A stretch of DNA of 64,000 nucleotides from an uncultured Microbacterium sp. GTDB taxonomy: Bacteria; Actinomycetota; Actinomycetes; Actinomycetales; Microbacteriaceae. Position 1 is the stretch's first letter, and each line of letters begins with the position of its first letter. Below are positions 41,519 through 49,385 of this stretch, in pieces. Both the position numbers and the translations under genes were made by a program. Under the pieces are notes generated by a model. The model was not told where the DNA came from and ran no database searches. It worked only from the letters and a program-made list of their open reading frames with translations. Where the stretch lies: the NCBI RefSeq assembly GCF_945952435.1, contig NZ_CAMFHZ010000001.1, positions 1 through 64,000 on the forward strand, written 5' to 3'.

Positions 41519-42513
41519 CCGCCCCGGCGGCGCCTGCCGTGCGGCCCGTGCCCTACGACCCCGAGCTGGTGGACGGCCTCGCCGCGTTCCTCGACCTCGT
41601 GGAGATCGTCCCGCTGCGCGCCGACACGATCCTGCGCAACCGTGCCCACTTCGCGACGATCATCCCGCCGATCGCGGCGCAGGCCGAGGGACGGGCCGTG
41701 ACCTTCGAGGACCGGACCATCCCCGGACCCGACGGTGCGCCCGCCGTGGACATCACGATCGTGCGCCCCGCCGCGCCGCGTGCCGAGCCGGCCCCGGCCG
41801 TGCTGTCGATCCACGGCGGCGGGATGGTGCTGGGCACCCGCTTCTTCGGAACCGGCGAGCTGATCGACCTCGCCGAACGCCACGGCATCGTCGGCATCGC
41901 CGTGGAGTACCGGCTGGCGCCCGAGCACCCCGGGCCGGCGCAGGCGGAGGACTGCTACGCCGCCCTCGTCTGGATGGCCGGCCACGCGGAGGAACTGGGA
42001 ATCGATCCGGATCGGATCGTCGCCTCCGGTCAGAGCGCGGGCGGAGGGCTGTCGGCCGCCGTCGCGCTGATGACGCGGGATCGCGGCGGGCCGCGTCTGG
42101 CAGGGCAGCTCCTCGGCTGCCCGATGCTGGACGACCGCAACGAGACCGTGTCGTCGCGCCAGTACGACGGCATCGGCGCCTGGGACCGCCACAACAACGA
42201 CACGGCCTGGACCGCGATCGCCGGGCACGACCGTTTCACGGATCGGGTGTCGCCGTACACCGCTCCGGCGAGGGCGGACGATCTCTCCGGTCTCGCGCCG
42301 GCCTTCATCGAGGTCGGCGCCGCCGAGACGTTCCGGGACGAGGCCGTCGACTACGCGCGGCGGATCCAGGCGACGGGAGGTCAGGCCGAGCTGCACGTGT
42401 GGGCCGGCGGCTACCACGGGTTCGCCGGCTTCTCGCCGGAGGCCGTGGTGTCCGTCGCCGCGGAGGCCGCCAAGGACAGCTGGCTGCGACGCGTGCTGCG
42501 ACTCGACGGATGA
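41515..42513 (+). CDS. HSL-family (type IV) esterase, copy 2
   Basis: Second esterase (332 aa), with HGGG at 100-103, Ser174 in SGQSAGGGLSA, Asp in ETFRDEA and His in AGGYHGFAGF. The cap region differs clearly from copy 1 (EIVPLRADTILRNRAHFATIIPP), pointing to a different acyl or alcohol part. Start at 41515 overlaps the copy 1 stop, and its own stop overlaps the MFS gene, so all three are coupled. With the importer upstream it could process imported esters. Confidence 0.92.
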   Translation: MTAPAAPAVRPVPYDPELVDGLAAFLDLVEIVPLRADTILRNRAHFATIIPPIAAQAEGRAVTFEDRTIPGPDGAPAVDITIVRPAAPRAEPAPAVLSIHGGGMVLGTRFFGTGELIDLAERHGIVGIAVEYRLAPEHPGPAQAEDCYAALVWMAGHAEELGIDPDRIVASGQSAGGGLSAAVALMTRDRGGPRLAGQLLGCPMLDDRNETVSSRQYDGIGAWDRHNNDTAWTAIAGHDRFTDRVSPYTAPARADDLSGLAPAFIEVGAAETFRDEAVDYARRIQATGGQAELHVWAGGYHGFAGFSPEAVVSVAAEAAKDSWLRRVLRLDG

Positions 42514-43718
42514 GCGCGGCCGTCGCGCCTCCGGTCGCGCGGATGACGACGCTGCGCGCGATGCTCGTGCTCGGGATGCTCGAGGCGTTCGGACCGCTCT
42601 CGATGGACCTCTCCCTCCCCCAGCTGCCGCAGCTCGCCGCCTCCCTCGGCACGAGCGACGCGCTGGCCTCCGCGACGATGTCGGCGTGCATGATCGGCCT
42701 GGGGCTCGGTCAGCTCGTCGCGGGTCCGCTCAGCGACCGCTTCGGCCGCCGCCGCCCGCTCGTCGTCGGCGTCTCCGCGTTCGCGGCGCTCTCGCTCGCC
42801 TGTGCGCTCGCGCCGGGGATCGAGGTGCTGCTCCTCGCGCGCTTTCTCCAGGGCCTCGCCGGATCCGCGGGCATCGTGATCTGTCTCGCCGTGGCGCGGG
42901 ACCAGTTCGAGGGCGCGGAGCTGAGCCGCATGCTCTCGCTGCTGTTCCTCGTGTCCGGATCCGCCCCCGTCATCGCGCCGGTCGTGGGCGGCCAGCTCGC
43001 CCGCGTCATGGACTGGCGGGGGACGTTCGGGGTGCTCGCGGGCATCGGCGCGGCCCTGCTGCTGGTGGTCCTCTTCGCGCTGCCCGAGACTCTGGACCGC
43101 GAGGACCGTCACGCCGGCGGACTGCGGACGCTGCGCGCCCACACCGGCGCGGTGCTGCGCGATCGGCTCTTCGTCGCCGTGCTCTGCGCCGGGGCCGGCG
43201 GCGGAGTGGCGTTCTTCACCTACCTGTCGCTCACCTCGTTCGTGCTGCAGGACGAGTTCGGACTCGATCCGCAGGGCTTCAGTCTCGCCTTCGCGCTCGG
43301 CGCACTCGCGAACATCGTCGGCGGCCAGGCGAGCCGTCTCGTCGTGCGCCGAGCGGGACCGCTGCGGGTCTACCTGCTCGGGGTGACGGCGACGGCGCTC
43401 GCGACCGGCGCGCTCGCGCTGCTGGCGCTGCGCGGCGTCGGCGTGTGGGGCGTGGTCGCGGCGCTCGTGGGGTTCATGCTCTGCGCGGGGATCGGCGGAC
43501 CGAACTCCTCGACGCTCGCGCTCGCCCATCACGGCGCGAGGGCGGGCACCGCGTCGGCGCTGCTGGGAATGTCGACGTTCCTCGTCGGACCGCTGCTGTC
43601 ACCGCTCGCCGTGGGGATCGGCGGCGCCAACGCGATCACGATGGGCGTGACGATGGCCGGCGCCGCGCTCGTGGCGGCGCTCATGGCCTGGTTCGCCGTC
43701 CGCCCGGCCGCTCGCTGA
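42510..43718 (+). CDS. Bcr/CflA-type MFS efflux transporter
   Basis: Twelve-helix major facilitator protein of 402 aa of the drug:H+ antiporter-1 Bcr/CflA group. Typical features are SMDLSLPQLPQLAASL in helix 1, GPLSDRFGRRRPL after helix 2, ARFLQGLAGSAGIVI in helix 4 and the WRGTFGVLAGIGAALL plus ALPETL segment. Export of a toxic intermediate, or of the compound the locus handles, is a reasonable guess. The start overlaps the esterase stop (ATGA). A tandem-repeat region follows. Confidence 0.9.
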   Translation: MSAAVAPPVARMTTLRAMLVLGMLEAFGPLSMDLSLPQLPQLAASLGTSDALASATMSACMIGLGLGQLVAGPLSDRFGRRRPLVVGVSAFAALSLACALAPGIEVLLLARFLQGLAGSAGIVICLAVARDQFEGAELSRMLSLLFLVSGSAPVIAPVVGGQLARVMDWRGTFGVLAGIGAALLLVVLFALPETLDREDRHAGGLRTLRAHTGAVLRDRLFVAVLCAGAGGGVAFFTYLSLTSFVLQDEFGLDPQGFSLAFALGALANIVGGQASRLVVRRAGPLRVYLLGVTATALATGALALLALRGVGVWGVVAALVGFMLCAGIGGPNSSTLALAHHGARAGTASALLGMSTFLVGPLLSPLAVGIGGANAITMGVTMAGAALVAALMAWFAVRPAAR

Positions 43719-43765
43719 GCCCCCGCGCCCCGCGCTCGCGCCCTGCCCCCGCCCCCACGACCCGT

Positions 43766-43881
43766 CCCGCCGCTCCTCCCCGCTCCCGTCGCGAAACCCG
43801 CCGCTCCTCCCCGCTCCCGTCGCGAAAGAAGCCGCTTTCCCCGTCCCAGAGCGGCAGAATTCGCGACCGGAACGGAGGAGG
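43766..43881. repeat. Perfect 31-bp tandem duplication with an inverted partial copy
   Basis: Two identical 31-bp units abut at 43766-43796 and 43797-43827 (each contains CTCCTCCCCGCTCCCGTCGC). A related inverted sequence, TTCGCGACCGGAACGGAGG, occurs at 43860-43878, so the second unit and it can form a hairpin. The stretch lies between the MFS gene and the convergent murQ and has no coding potential I can recognise. Confidence 0.75.
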
Positions 43882-43898
43882 CTCGATCCGACGACGCG

Positions 43899-44849
43899 TC
43901 AGCGCAGGGCGACGATCGCGTCCCGCAGCACGCCGTCGGACGCCGCCAGGGCGGTCGCCGCGACCTCGGCCGAGGCCCCGGTGAACAGGATCAGCAGGGC
44001 GAGCTTCACGGATCCGCCCGCCTCGGCGAGCGCACGGACCGCGTCGGCGAGCGACGCCCCGGTGAGCTGGACGAGCGTGCGCACGGACCGCGCACGCAGC
44101 TTCTCGTTCGTCGCCCGCAGGTCGACCATGACGCCGCGGTAGGTCTTGCCGAGGCGGATCATCGACAGTGTCGAGAGCATGTTCACGACGAGCTTCTGCG
44201 CGGTGCCGGCCTTCAGCCGCGTGGATCCGGTCACGAACTCGGGCCCGACGACGACCTCGATCGCGATGTCCGCCGCCGCCCCGATCGCCGAGCCGGCGTT
44301 GTTCGCGAGGGCGACGGTGAGCGCCCCTGCTCGCTTCGCCGCCGTGAGCCCGCCGATCACGTAGGGCGTGCGGCCGGAGGCCGAGATGCCGACCACGGTG
44401 TCGTCGGGCCCGATGCCGAGGTCGTCGAGCGCGCGCGCCGCCGCGTCTGCGTCGTCCTCCGCGTCCTCGACGGCGGAGCGGATCGCGCCCTCGCCGCCCG
44501 CGATCAGCCCCACCACCATGCGCGGGTCGGTGCCGAACGTCGGCGGGCACTCCGAGGCGTCGAGCACGCCGACGCGGCCGGCGGTCCCCGCACCGAGGTA
44601 CACGAGGCGTCCCCCGCGTCGGAAGCGTTCGGTGATCCCGTCGACGGCCTCGGCGATCGCGACCGCCTGCGCGGCGACGGCGGCGGGTACGCGTCGGTCC
44701 TCCGCGTTCATGGCCTCGACGAGCGCGCGGGTGGGGAGGAGATCGAGGTCGCCGCGGTCGGCGTCGAGCTGCTCGGTGGAGAGCGTGCCGAGCTCGGCGA
44801 TCAGCGCCGCGAGTCGGGAGGCCTCATCGGAGGAGGGATCAAAGGGCAC
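43899..44849 (-). CDS. murQ: N-acetylmuramic acid 6-phosphate etherase
   Basis: Cleaves the lactyl ether of MurNAc-6-phosphate to GlcNAc-6-phosphate and D-lactate in cell-wall recycling (316 aa). The SIS fold is clear: GAGTAGRVGVLDASECPPTFG (with the catalytic Glu), GISASGRTPYVIGGL and GPEFVTGSTRLKAGTAQKLVVNMLST. The C-terminal UBA-like helix bundle is present. Its start overlaps the end of the kinase gene by 11 bp. No PTS transporter for MurNAc is present nearby, so the substrate is likely phosphorylated after import by the adjacent kinase. Confidence 0.95.
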   Translation of the reverse strand: MPFDPSSDEASRLAALIAELGTLSTEQLDADRGDLDLLPTRALVEAMNAEDRRVPAAVAAQAVAIAEAVDGITERFRRGGRLVYLGAGTAGRVGVLDASECPPTFGTDPRMVVGLIAGGEGAIRSAVEDAEDDADAAARALDDLGIGPDDTVVGISASGRTPYVIGGLTAAKRAGALTVALANNAGSAIGAAADIAIEVVVGPEFVTGSTRLKAGTAQKLVVNMLSTLSMIRLGKTYRGVMVDLRATNEKLRARSVRTLVQLTGASLADAVRALAEAGGSVKLALLILFTGASAEVAATALAASDGVLRDAIVALR

Positions 44850-45774
44850 GGTGCACGAACCTTTCGTGGAGGGGGGCGCGTTGCTCGGCGATCATGGCCG
44901 CGCCGTCGAGAGCGTCGCCCCGTGCGTCGCGGACGTGCTGCCCCCGAGCGGCGAGCGCCGCGACGATCCGGGCGCGGAATCCGGCATGGGCGGTGAGCCC
45001 GCCGTGCAGCACCACGCCCGCTCCCTCACGCGCGGACGCGGCGCGGGCGGTCTCCGCGAGGAGCCGAGCCGCCTCGTCGCGGATCGCGACGGCGGCCGGA
45101 TCCCCGGCGTCCGCGGCGTCCAGCACCGCGGGCGCGAAACGCGCGATCTGACGGGCCGGGGCGTCGGACCCGCCGACCCAGGTGATCGGGGTCGGATCCG
45201 CGACGCGCGCGGCATCGCCCTGCGCCTCGGCCGCCGTGAGGTGCCCGAAGGCGTCGGTGAGCGTCGTCCTGCCCGCGAGGCCGTCGCGGGCGCGGAGCAC
45301 GGCCCGCAGACCCTCGCGGCCGATCCAGGATCCGCTGCCGAGGTCGCCCAGTTCCGGACCCCAGCCGTCGACGAGGCGGTAACCCTCGGCGTCGACGCCG
45401 AGGGCGACGGCCCCGGTTCCGGCGATCAGGAGCACCCCGGCCTCGCCCTGGAGCGCGCCCGCGTGGGCCGTCACGACGTCCGAGGCGACGGCCGCGGGCG
45501 CGCCGACGATCCGCGCCAGCTCCTCGGCGAGAACAGCGGATTCCACGGGGGCGAACATCGCGCCCGCCGCGCCGACGCCGATCCGCGCGGGTGCCGTGGC
45601 GTCCAGGTCGGCGAGGAGCGGTCGGATCGCCGCGAGCGCGAGGGACACTCCGTCGCGTCCGGCCAGTCCCGGCGCTCCCGGGCCCTCGCGGCGGACGTTT
45701 CGACCCGGGACGGACGCTCGCACGCGGCACAGGGACTTGCCGAGATCGACGGAGACCGTCCCCGATGAAGTCAT
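44839..45774 (-). CDS. BadF/BadG-family sugar kinase (MurNAc/GlcNAc kinase candidate)
   Basis: ASKHA-fold kinase of 311 aa. Segments are the phosphate-1 strand VSVDLGKSLCRV, GVGAAGAMFAP, the ATP loop LLIAGTGAVALGVD, and LGDLGSGSWIGREGLRAVL, as in N-acetylglucosamine kinases. Because it is joined to murQ, a MurK-like role (phosphorylating MurNAc and GlcNAc) is most likely. The DxGGT motif is changed to DLGKS. On the minus strand the bases just before the ATG read TAAATTGCTTTC with no Shine-Dalgarno, so the mRNA may be leaderless. Confidence 0.85.
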   Translation of the reverse strand: MTSSGTVSVDLGKSLCRVRASVPGRNVRREGPGAPGLAGRDGVSLALAAIRPLLADLDATAPARIGVGAAGAMFAPVESAVLAEELARIVGAPAAVASDVVTAHAGALQGEAGVLLIAGTGAVALGVDAEGYRLVDGWGPELGDLGSGSWIGREGLRAVLRARDGLAGRTTLTDAFGHLTAAEAQGDAARVADPTPITWVGGSDAPARQIARFAPAVLDAADAGDPAAVAIRDEAARLLAETARAASAREGAGVVLHGGLTAHAGFRARIVAALAARGQHVRDARGDALDGAAMIAEQRAPLHERFVHRAL

Positions 45775-45814
45775 GAAAGCAATTTACACGTTTTCCGGCG
45801 CTCGATGGGAACTT

Positions 45815-46441
45815 TTAACCCACCCCCGCGCCGAGCAGCATCATCGCCCCCATCGCGGCGAGCGACACCGCCATCGAGGCACCCTCCGCACGACGAAGGC
45901 TCCGCCCCTGCGCGGCGGATGCACGGTGCCGTGCGCGATCGACGGCCATCGCGACGAGCGCGACGCCGACCATGCCGAGGGCGAGCGCGGCGAACGGCAC
46001 GAGCGCGCCGTGTCCGACGTGCGCGGATCCCCCGCCGACCCCCGCCGCGCCGACCACGGACGCGTCGACCACGGACGCGCTGACCCCGGACGCGTCGGCC
46101 CGGGCGAGCGCGGATCCGCCGGAGAGCGCGGCCAGGGCGCATGCCGCCATCGCGACGCAGCCGAGGGCGCGGTGGAAGCACGCCCTCGCGTGCACACTCC
46201 CCCGCGTGCCGGCCACGCCGAGCATCGCGGATCCGAGCCCCGAGGCCGCGACCAGCAGCGTGACCCGCGCGTCGCCCTCACCCGCGCAGAGGGCGATCAT
46301 GCCGAGCGCCATGACGCACGCGCTCTGGCACCCTTGCCACGGCACCGCGCGGCCATGCGTGCGCAGCGCTGCGCCGAGGCAGCACAGCAGCGCCGTGATC
46401 GCGGATCCGATCATCAGCACCATCGCCGTCGCGTGCAGCAT
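45815..46441 (-). CDS. Small polytopic membrane protein (DUF5134-like)
   Basis: Protein of 208 aa with five to six hydrophobic segments and little else: MLHATAMVLMIGSAITALLCC at the N-terminus, then CVMALGMIALC, VAMAACALAAL, a Ser/Ala/Val-rich repeat-like stretch (DASGVSASVVDASVVGAAGVGG), and two helices at the end. The His in the first helix and the Cys residues suggest a possible metal or haem site but this is speculative. ATG 46441 is used; GTG 46447 is an alternative. It is divergent from the TetR gene and the operator at 46461 lies in the gap. Function unknown. Confidence 0.65.
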   Translation of the reverse strand: MLHATAMVLMIGSAITALLCCLGAALRTHGRAVPWQGCQSACVMALGMIALCAGEGDARVTLLVAASGLGSAMLGVAGTRGSVHARACFHRALGCVAMAACALAALSGGSALARADASGVSASVVDASVVGAAGVGGGSAHVGHGALVPFAALALGMVGVALVAMAVDRARHRASAAQGRSLRRAEGASMAVSLAAMGAMMLLGAGVG

Positions 46442-46460
46442 CGCCACGAGCCCAGTTTTA

Positions 46461-46476
46461 TTGATCACTCGCTCAA
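46461..46476. promoter_or_regulatory. TetR operator (TTGA-N8-TCAA) between divergent genes
   Basis: TTGATCACTCGCTCAA lies 50 bp upstream of the TetR ATG and 19 bp upstream of the membrane-protein start. It matches the perfect palindrome before the amine oxidase gene (47287) in length and in outer bases. Confidence 0.65.
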
Positions 46477-46526
46477 AAACAAGAGCGGCGCCCGTCCCGA
46501 CCCGCGAGATGCGCCAGGATGGACGC

Positions 46527-47111
46527 ATGCCCCGGGTCGTCGATCACGATGAGCGCCGTCGCGACATCGCCGACGCGCTGCTCGTCGTCGCCGCCAGGGA
46601 CGGCCACGACGGCGTGAGCTCGCGCGCCGTCGCCCGAGAGCTCGGCGTCGCGGTCGGCTCGCTCTGGCACTACTTCGACGGGTTCGACGACGTGATCCGC
46701 GCCGCGGCGACCGAGGTCACCCGGCGCACCGAGGAGCGGATCCGTCGGGCGACCCGAGGACTGCACGGCCTCGCCCGGATCGAGGCGATCATGCGCGAGG
46801 TCCTCCCGATCGACGCGACCACCCGGACCGAGGCCCATGTGGTGGTCGGCTTCTGGGGCCGCCTCGCCTCCCTCGCCCCCGCCGAGGACTCCGCGATCCC
46901 CACCCTGCCGCTCTGGCGGAGCGAGACCTCGGAAGCGCTCGACGAAGCGGTCGCCGGCGGCGAGCTGCGCCCGGACACGCCGCGCGAGGACGTCCTGGCC
47001 CTGCTGCGCGCGATCACCTACGGCCAGCAGGTGGTCGAGGTCGCCGAGCCGGCCGGAGCCGCGTCGCACCTCCGCGTGCTCGCCGCGATCCTGGACCCCT
47101 GGCGCCCGTAG
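46527..47111 (+). CDS. TetR-family regulator of the amine oxidase gene (predicted)
   Basis: Regulator of 194 aa with the helix-turn-helix SSRAVARELGVAVGSLWHYFDGFDDVIRAA (about 30-59), where the usual KHYF/YYHF motif is LWHYF. The ligand domain has no known signature. The 46461 operator in front of it and the one before the amine oxidase at 47287 share TTGA-N8-TCAA, so this protein probably represses both. An amine, or the aldehyde made from it, would be the natural inducer. ATG 46509 is a possible earlier start. Confidence 0.88.
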   Translation: MPRVVDHDERRRDIADALLVVAARDGHDGVSSRAVARELGVAVGSLWHYFDGFDDVIRAAATEVTRRTEERIRRATRGLHGLARIEAIMREVLPIDATTRTEAHVVVGFWGRLASLAPAEDSAIPTLPLWRSETSEALDEAVAGGELRPDTPREDVLALLRAITYGQQVVEVAEPAGAASHLRVLAAILDPWRP

Positions 47112-47125
47112 CGGCATCGCCCGCC

Positions 47126-47158
47126 CGGACGATCCGCACGCGCTCGGACGATCCGCAC
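47126..47158. repeat. Pair of 14-bp direct repeats
   Basis: CGGACGATCCGCAC occurs at 47126-47139 and 47145-47158, 19 bp apart, between the TetR stop and the amine oxidase promoter. Each contains the near-palindrome CGGA-CGA-TCCG. It could be a second regulator site or chance. Confidence 0.4.
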
Positions 47159-47286
47159 CGGAATCGCCCGAATCCGTGTGCCGTTCGTGCGCCCTGTGCA
47201 CATCGTCGCGCCCCGGGCGGATCGTCCCGACCGTTCACCCGTTGCGCGAGCCGGTCCCGAGGCATACCATCGACGCAACCCGTTTC

Positions 47287-47302
47287 TTGAGCATATGCTC
47301 AA
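47287..47302. promoter_or_regulatory. Perfect 16-bp palindromic operator before the amine oxidase
   Basis: TTGAGCATATGCTCAA is fully symmetrical and lies 20 bp upstream of the amine oxidase ATG, close to where RNA polymerase would sit. It shares its outer bases with the TetR-adjacent site at 46461. Confidence 0.75.
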
Positions 47303-47322
47303 CTAAACCGTAGAGGTCGACG

Positions 47323-49329
47323 ATGTCCCCCCACGCCCCGCAGCCGATCACGATCGAGACCGCCCCCGCGCCGCACCCGCTGGATCCGCTCACCGGACCA
47401 GAGATCGCCGCCGCCCGCGCCATCCTGGAGTGCGCGGGGCTGCTCGGCGAGACGGTGCGCGTGCCGTCGCTGCTGCCCGACGAGCCCACCCGGCAGGAGC
47501 TCGCCGCCTGGCGTCCCGGCGCACCGATCGACCGCCGCGTCGATGCGACCCTCCTCGACACGGCGACGGGCGTCGCCACCGACGTCGTGGTCTCGATCAC
47601 CCGCGGCGAGGTCGTCCGCTCCGAGCGGGTGCCCAACGACGCGCCGCCGTACGGCCAGCCGCAGTACCTCTTCGAGGAGTACGAGCGCGCCGAGACGATC
47701 GCCAAGGCCTCGCCGCAGTGGCGTACCGCGATGGAGCGCCGAGGCCTTGCCGCGCACATCGACCGGGCGTTCTGCTCGCCCCTCGCCCCGGGCTACACCG
47801 GCCGCGCCGACGAGGTCGGGCGCCGCGTGATCCGCTCGCTCACGTTCCTGCGCTACGACGAGCTCGACTCCCCATGGGCGCATCCCGTCGAGGGCCTCGT
47901 CGTGCACATCGACCTCACCACGAACAGCGTGATCCGCGTCGAGGACGTCGGCGACGTGCCGGTGCCCGCCGGACACGGCAACTACTACCCCGAGGTGCAG
48001 GGCGAGGCACGCACGACGCTCAAGCCGATCGAGATCGTCCAGCCAGAGGGACCGAGCTTCCACGTCACCGGCTCGCTCGTCGAGTGGGAGAACTGGTCGA
48101 TGCGGGTGTCCTTCAACGCCCGCGAGGGGCTCGTCCTGCACAACGTGCGCTTCGACGGGCGTCCCGTGCTGAACCGCGCGAGCGTGCCAGAGATGGTCGT
48201 GCCCTACGGCGACACCGCCCCGGGCCGCTTCTGGATCAGCTACTTCGACGCGGGAGAGTACCTGCTCGGCAAGAACGCCAACCACCTCGCGCTCGGCTGC
48301 GACTGCCTGGGCGTGATCCGCTACCTCGACGGCTACGTCGCCGACGACCGGGGCAACCCCGTGCGCATCCCGAACGTGATCTGCATGCACGAGGAGGACA
48401 CCGGGATCCTCTGGAAGCACACGAACCTCGAGGGCCGGTCCGACGTGCGCCGCGCCCGCCGCTTCGTCGTCTCGTACTTCTCGACGATCGGCAACTACGA
48501 CTACGGGTTCTATTGGAACTTCGGCCTGGACGGCACGATCGAGGTCGTCGCGAAGGCGACGGGGATCGTGTTCGTCGGCGCGGGCGAGCCGGGGATCCCC
48601 CAGCGTCACGCGACCGAGCTCGCCCCCGGCGTCTTCGCCCCCGTCCACCAGCACCTCTTCTGCGCCCGGCTCGACGTCGCCGTGGACGGATCGGACAACC
48701 GGCTCGTCGAGGTGGACGCCGAACGCGTGCCGATGGGCCCGGAGAACCCCTTCGGCAACGCGTTCACCTGGTCCGAGACGGTCCTCGGGAGCGAGGCGGA
48801 GGCGCAGCGCGAGGCCGACACGTCGGTGGCGCGGGTATGGGAGGTGCAGAGCGCCTCGCGGACGAACGCGGTCGGGCGCGCCACCGCGTACCAGCTCGTC
48901 CCCCGGCCGACCGCCCTCCTCCTCGCGGATCCGGCCTCCTCGGTCGCCGCCCGCGCGGCGTTCGCGACCAAGCACCTCTGGGGCACCGCGTTCCGCGAGG
49001 GCGAGCTGTGGCCCGCCGGCCGCTACCCCAACGCGCACCAGGGCGGATCAGGGCTGCCCGAGTACGCCGCGACGGATGCACCGCTGGACGGTCCGGACGG
49101 CGCCGACCTCGTGCTGTGGCACACGTTCGGTCTCACGCACTTCCCGCGCCCGGAGGACTGGCCGATCATGCCCGTCGACATGGCGGGGTTCGCGTTCCGC
49201 CCGTACGGGTTCCTGGATCAGAACCCGGGCATGGACGTGCCGGAGTCCTCGCAGGCCCACGCCGTCGGCGACGGCGCGACCGGATCCTCCTGCTGCGGGG
49301 GCGGGGAGGGCTGCACCTGCGGCCACTGA
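47323..49329 (+). CDS. Copper-containing primary amine oxidase
   Basis: Oxidises primary amines to aldehyde, NH3 and H2O2 (668 aa). The Tyr that becomes topaquinone is Tyr392 in STIGNYDYGFYW (N-Y-D-Y motif); the catalytic base is Asp309 in YFDAGEYLLG; copper ligands are His442 and His444 (VHQHLF) and His606 (GLTHFPRPEDW). No signal peptide is seen, so it should be cytoplasmic, as in Arthrobacter histamine and phenylethylamine oxidases. An odd feature is a Cys-rich tail, SSCCGGGEGCTCGH, at the extreme C-terminus, which could bind a metal. It is preceded by a perfect palindrome and followed by a strong terminator. Confidence 0.96.
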   Translation: MSPHAPQPITIETAPAPHPLDPLTGPEIAAARAILECAGLLGETVRVPSLLPDEPTRQELAAWRPGAPIDRRVDATLLDTATGVATDVVVSITRGEVVRSERVPNDAPPYGQPQYLFEEYERAETIAKASPQWRTAMERRGLAAHIDRAFCSPLAPGYTGRADEVGRRVIRSLTFLRYDELDSPWAHPVEGLVVHIDLTTNSVIRVEDVGDVPVPAGHGNYYPEVQGEARTTLKPIEIVQPEGPSFHVTGSLVEWENWSMRVSFNAREGLVLHNVRFDGRPVLNRASVPEMVVPYGDTAPGRFWISYFDAGEYLLGKNANHLALGCDCLGVIRYLDGYVADDRGNPVRIPNVICMHEEDTGILWKHTNLEGRSDVRRARRFVVSYFSTIGNYDYGFYWNFGLDGTIEVVAKATGIVFVGAGEPGIPQRHATELAPGVFAPVHQHLFCARLDVAVDGSDNRLVEVDAERVPMGPENPFGNAFTWSETVLGSEAEAQREADTSVARVWEVQSASRTNAVGRATAYQLVPRPTALLLADPASSVAARAAFATKHLWGTAFREGELWPAGRYPNAHQGGSGLPEYAATDAPLDGPDGADLVLWHTFGLTHFPRPEDWPIMPVDMAGFAFRPYGFLDQNPGMDVPESSQAHAVGDGATGSSCCGGGEGCTCGH

Positions 49330-49345
49330 GCGCAGACCCGCGCCC

Positions 49346-49385
49346 GGCCTGAACGCGCCCTCCCTCCGGAGGGCGCGTTCAGGCC
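49346..49385. terminator. Bidirectional terminator between amine oxidase and LysR genes
   Basis: A perfect 18-bp stem (49346-49363 with 49368-49385) with a 4-nt loop. The right arm covers the stop codon of the convergent LysR gene. Confidence 0.9.

Noticed and set aside
43766..43827. Possible CRISPR array
   Set aside because: Only two directly abutting units with no spacer between them and no cas genes in the window.
47299..49038. 579-codon minus-strand frame across the amine oxidase gene
   Set aside because: Antisense shadow; the plus-strand product has every catalytic residue of a copper amine oxidase.
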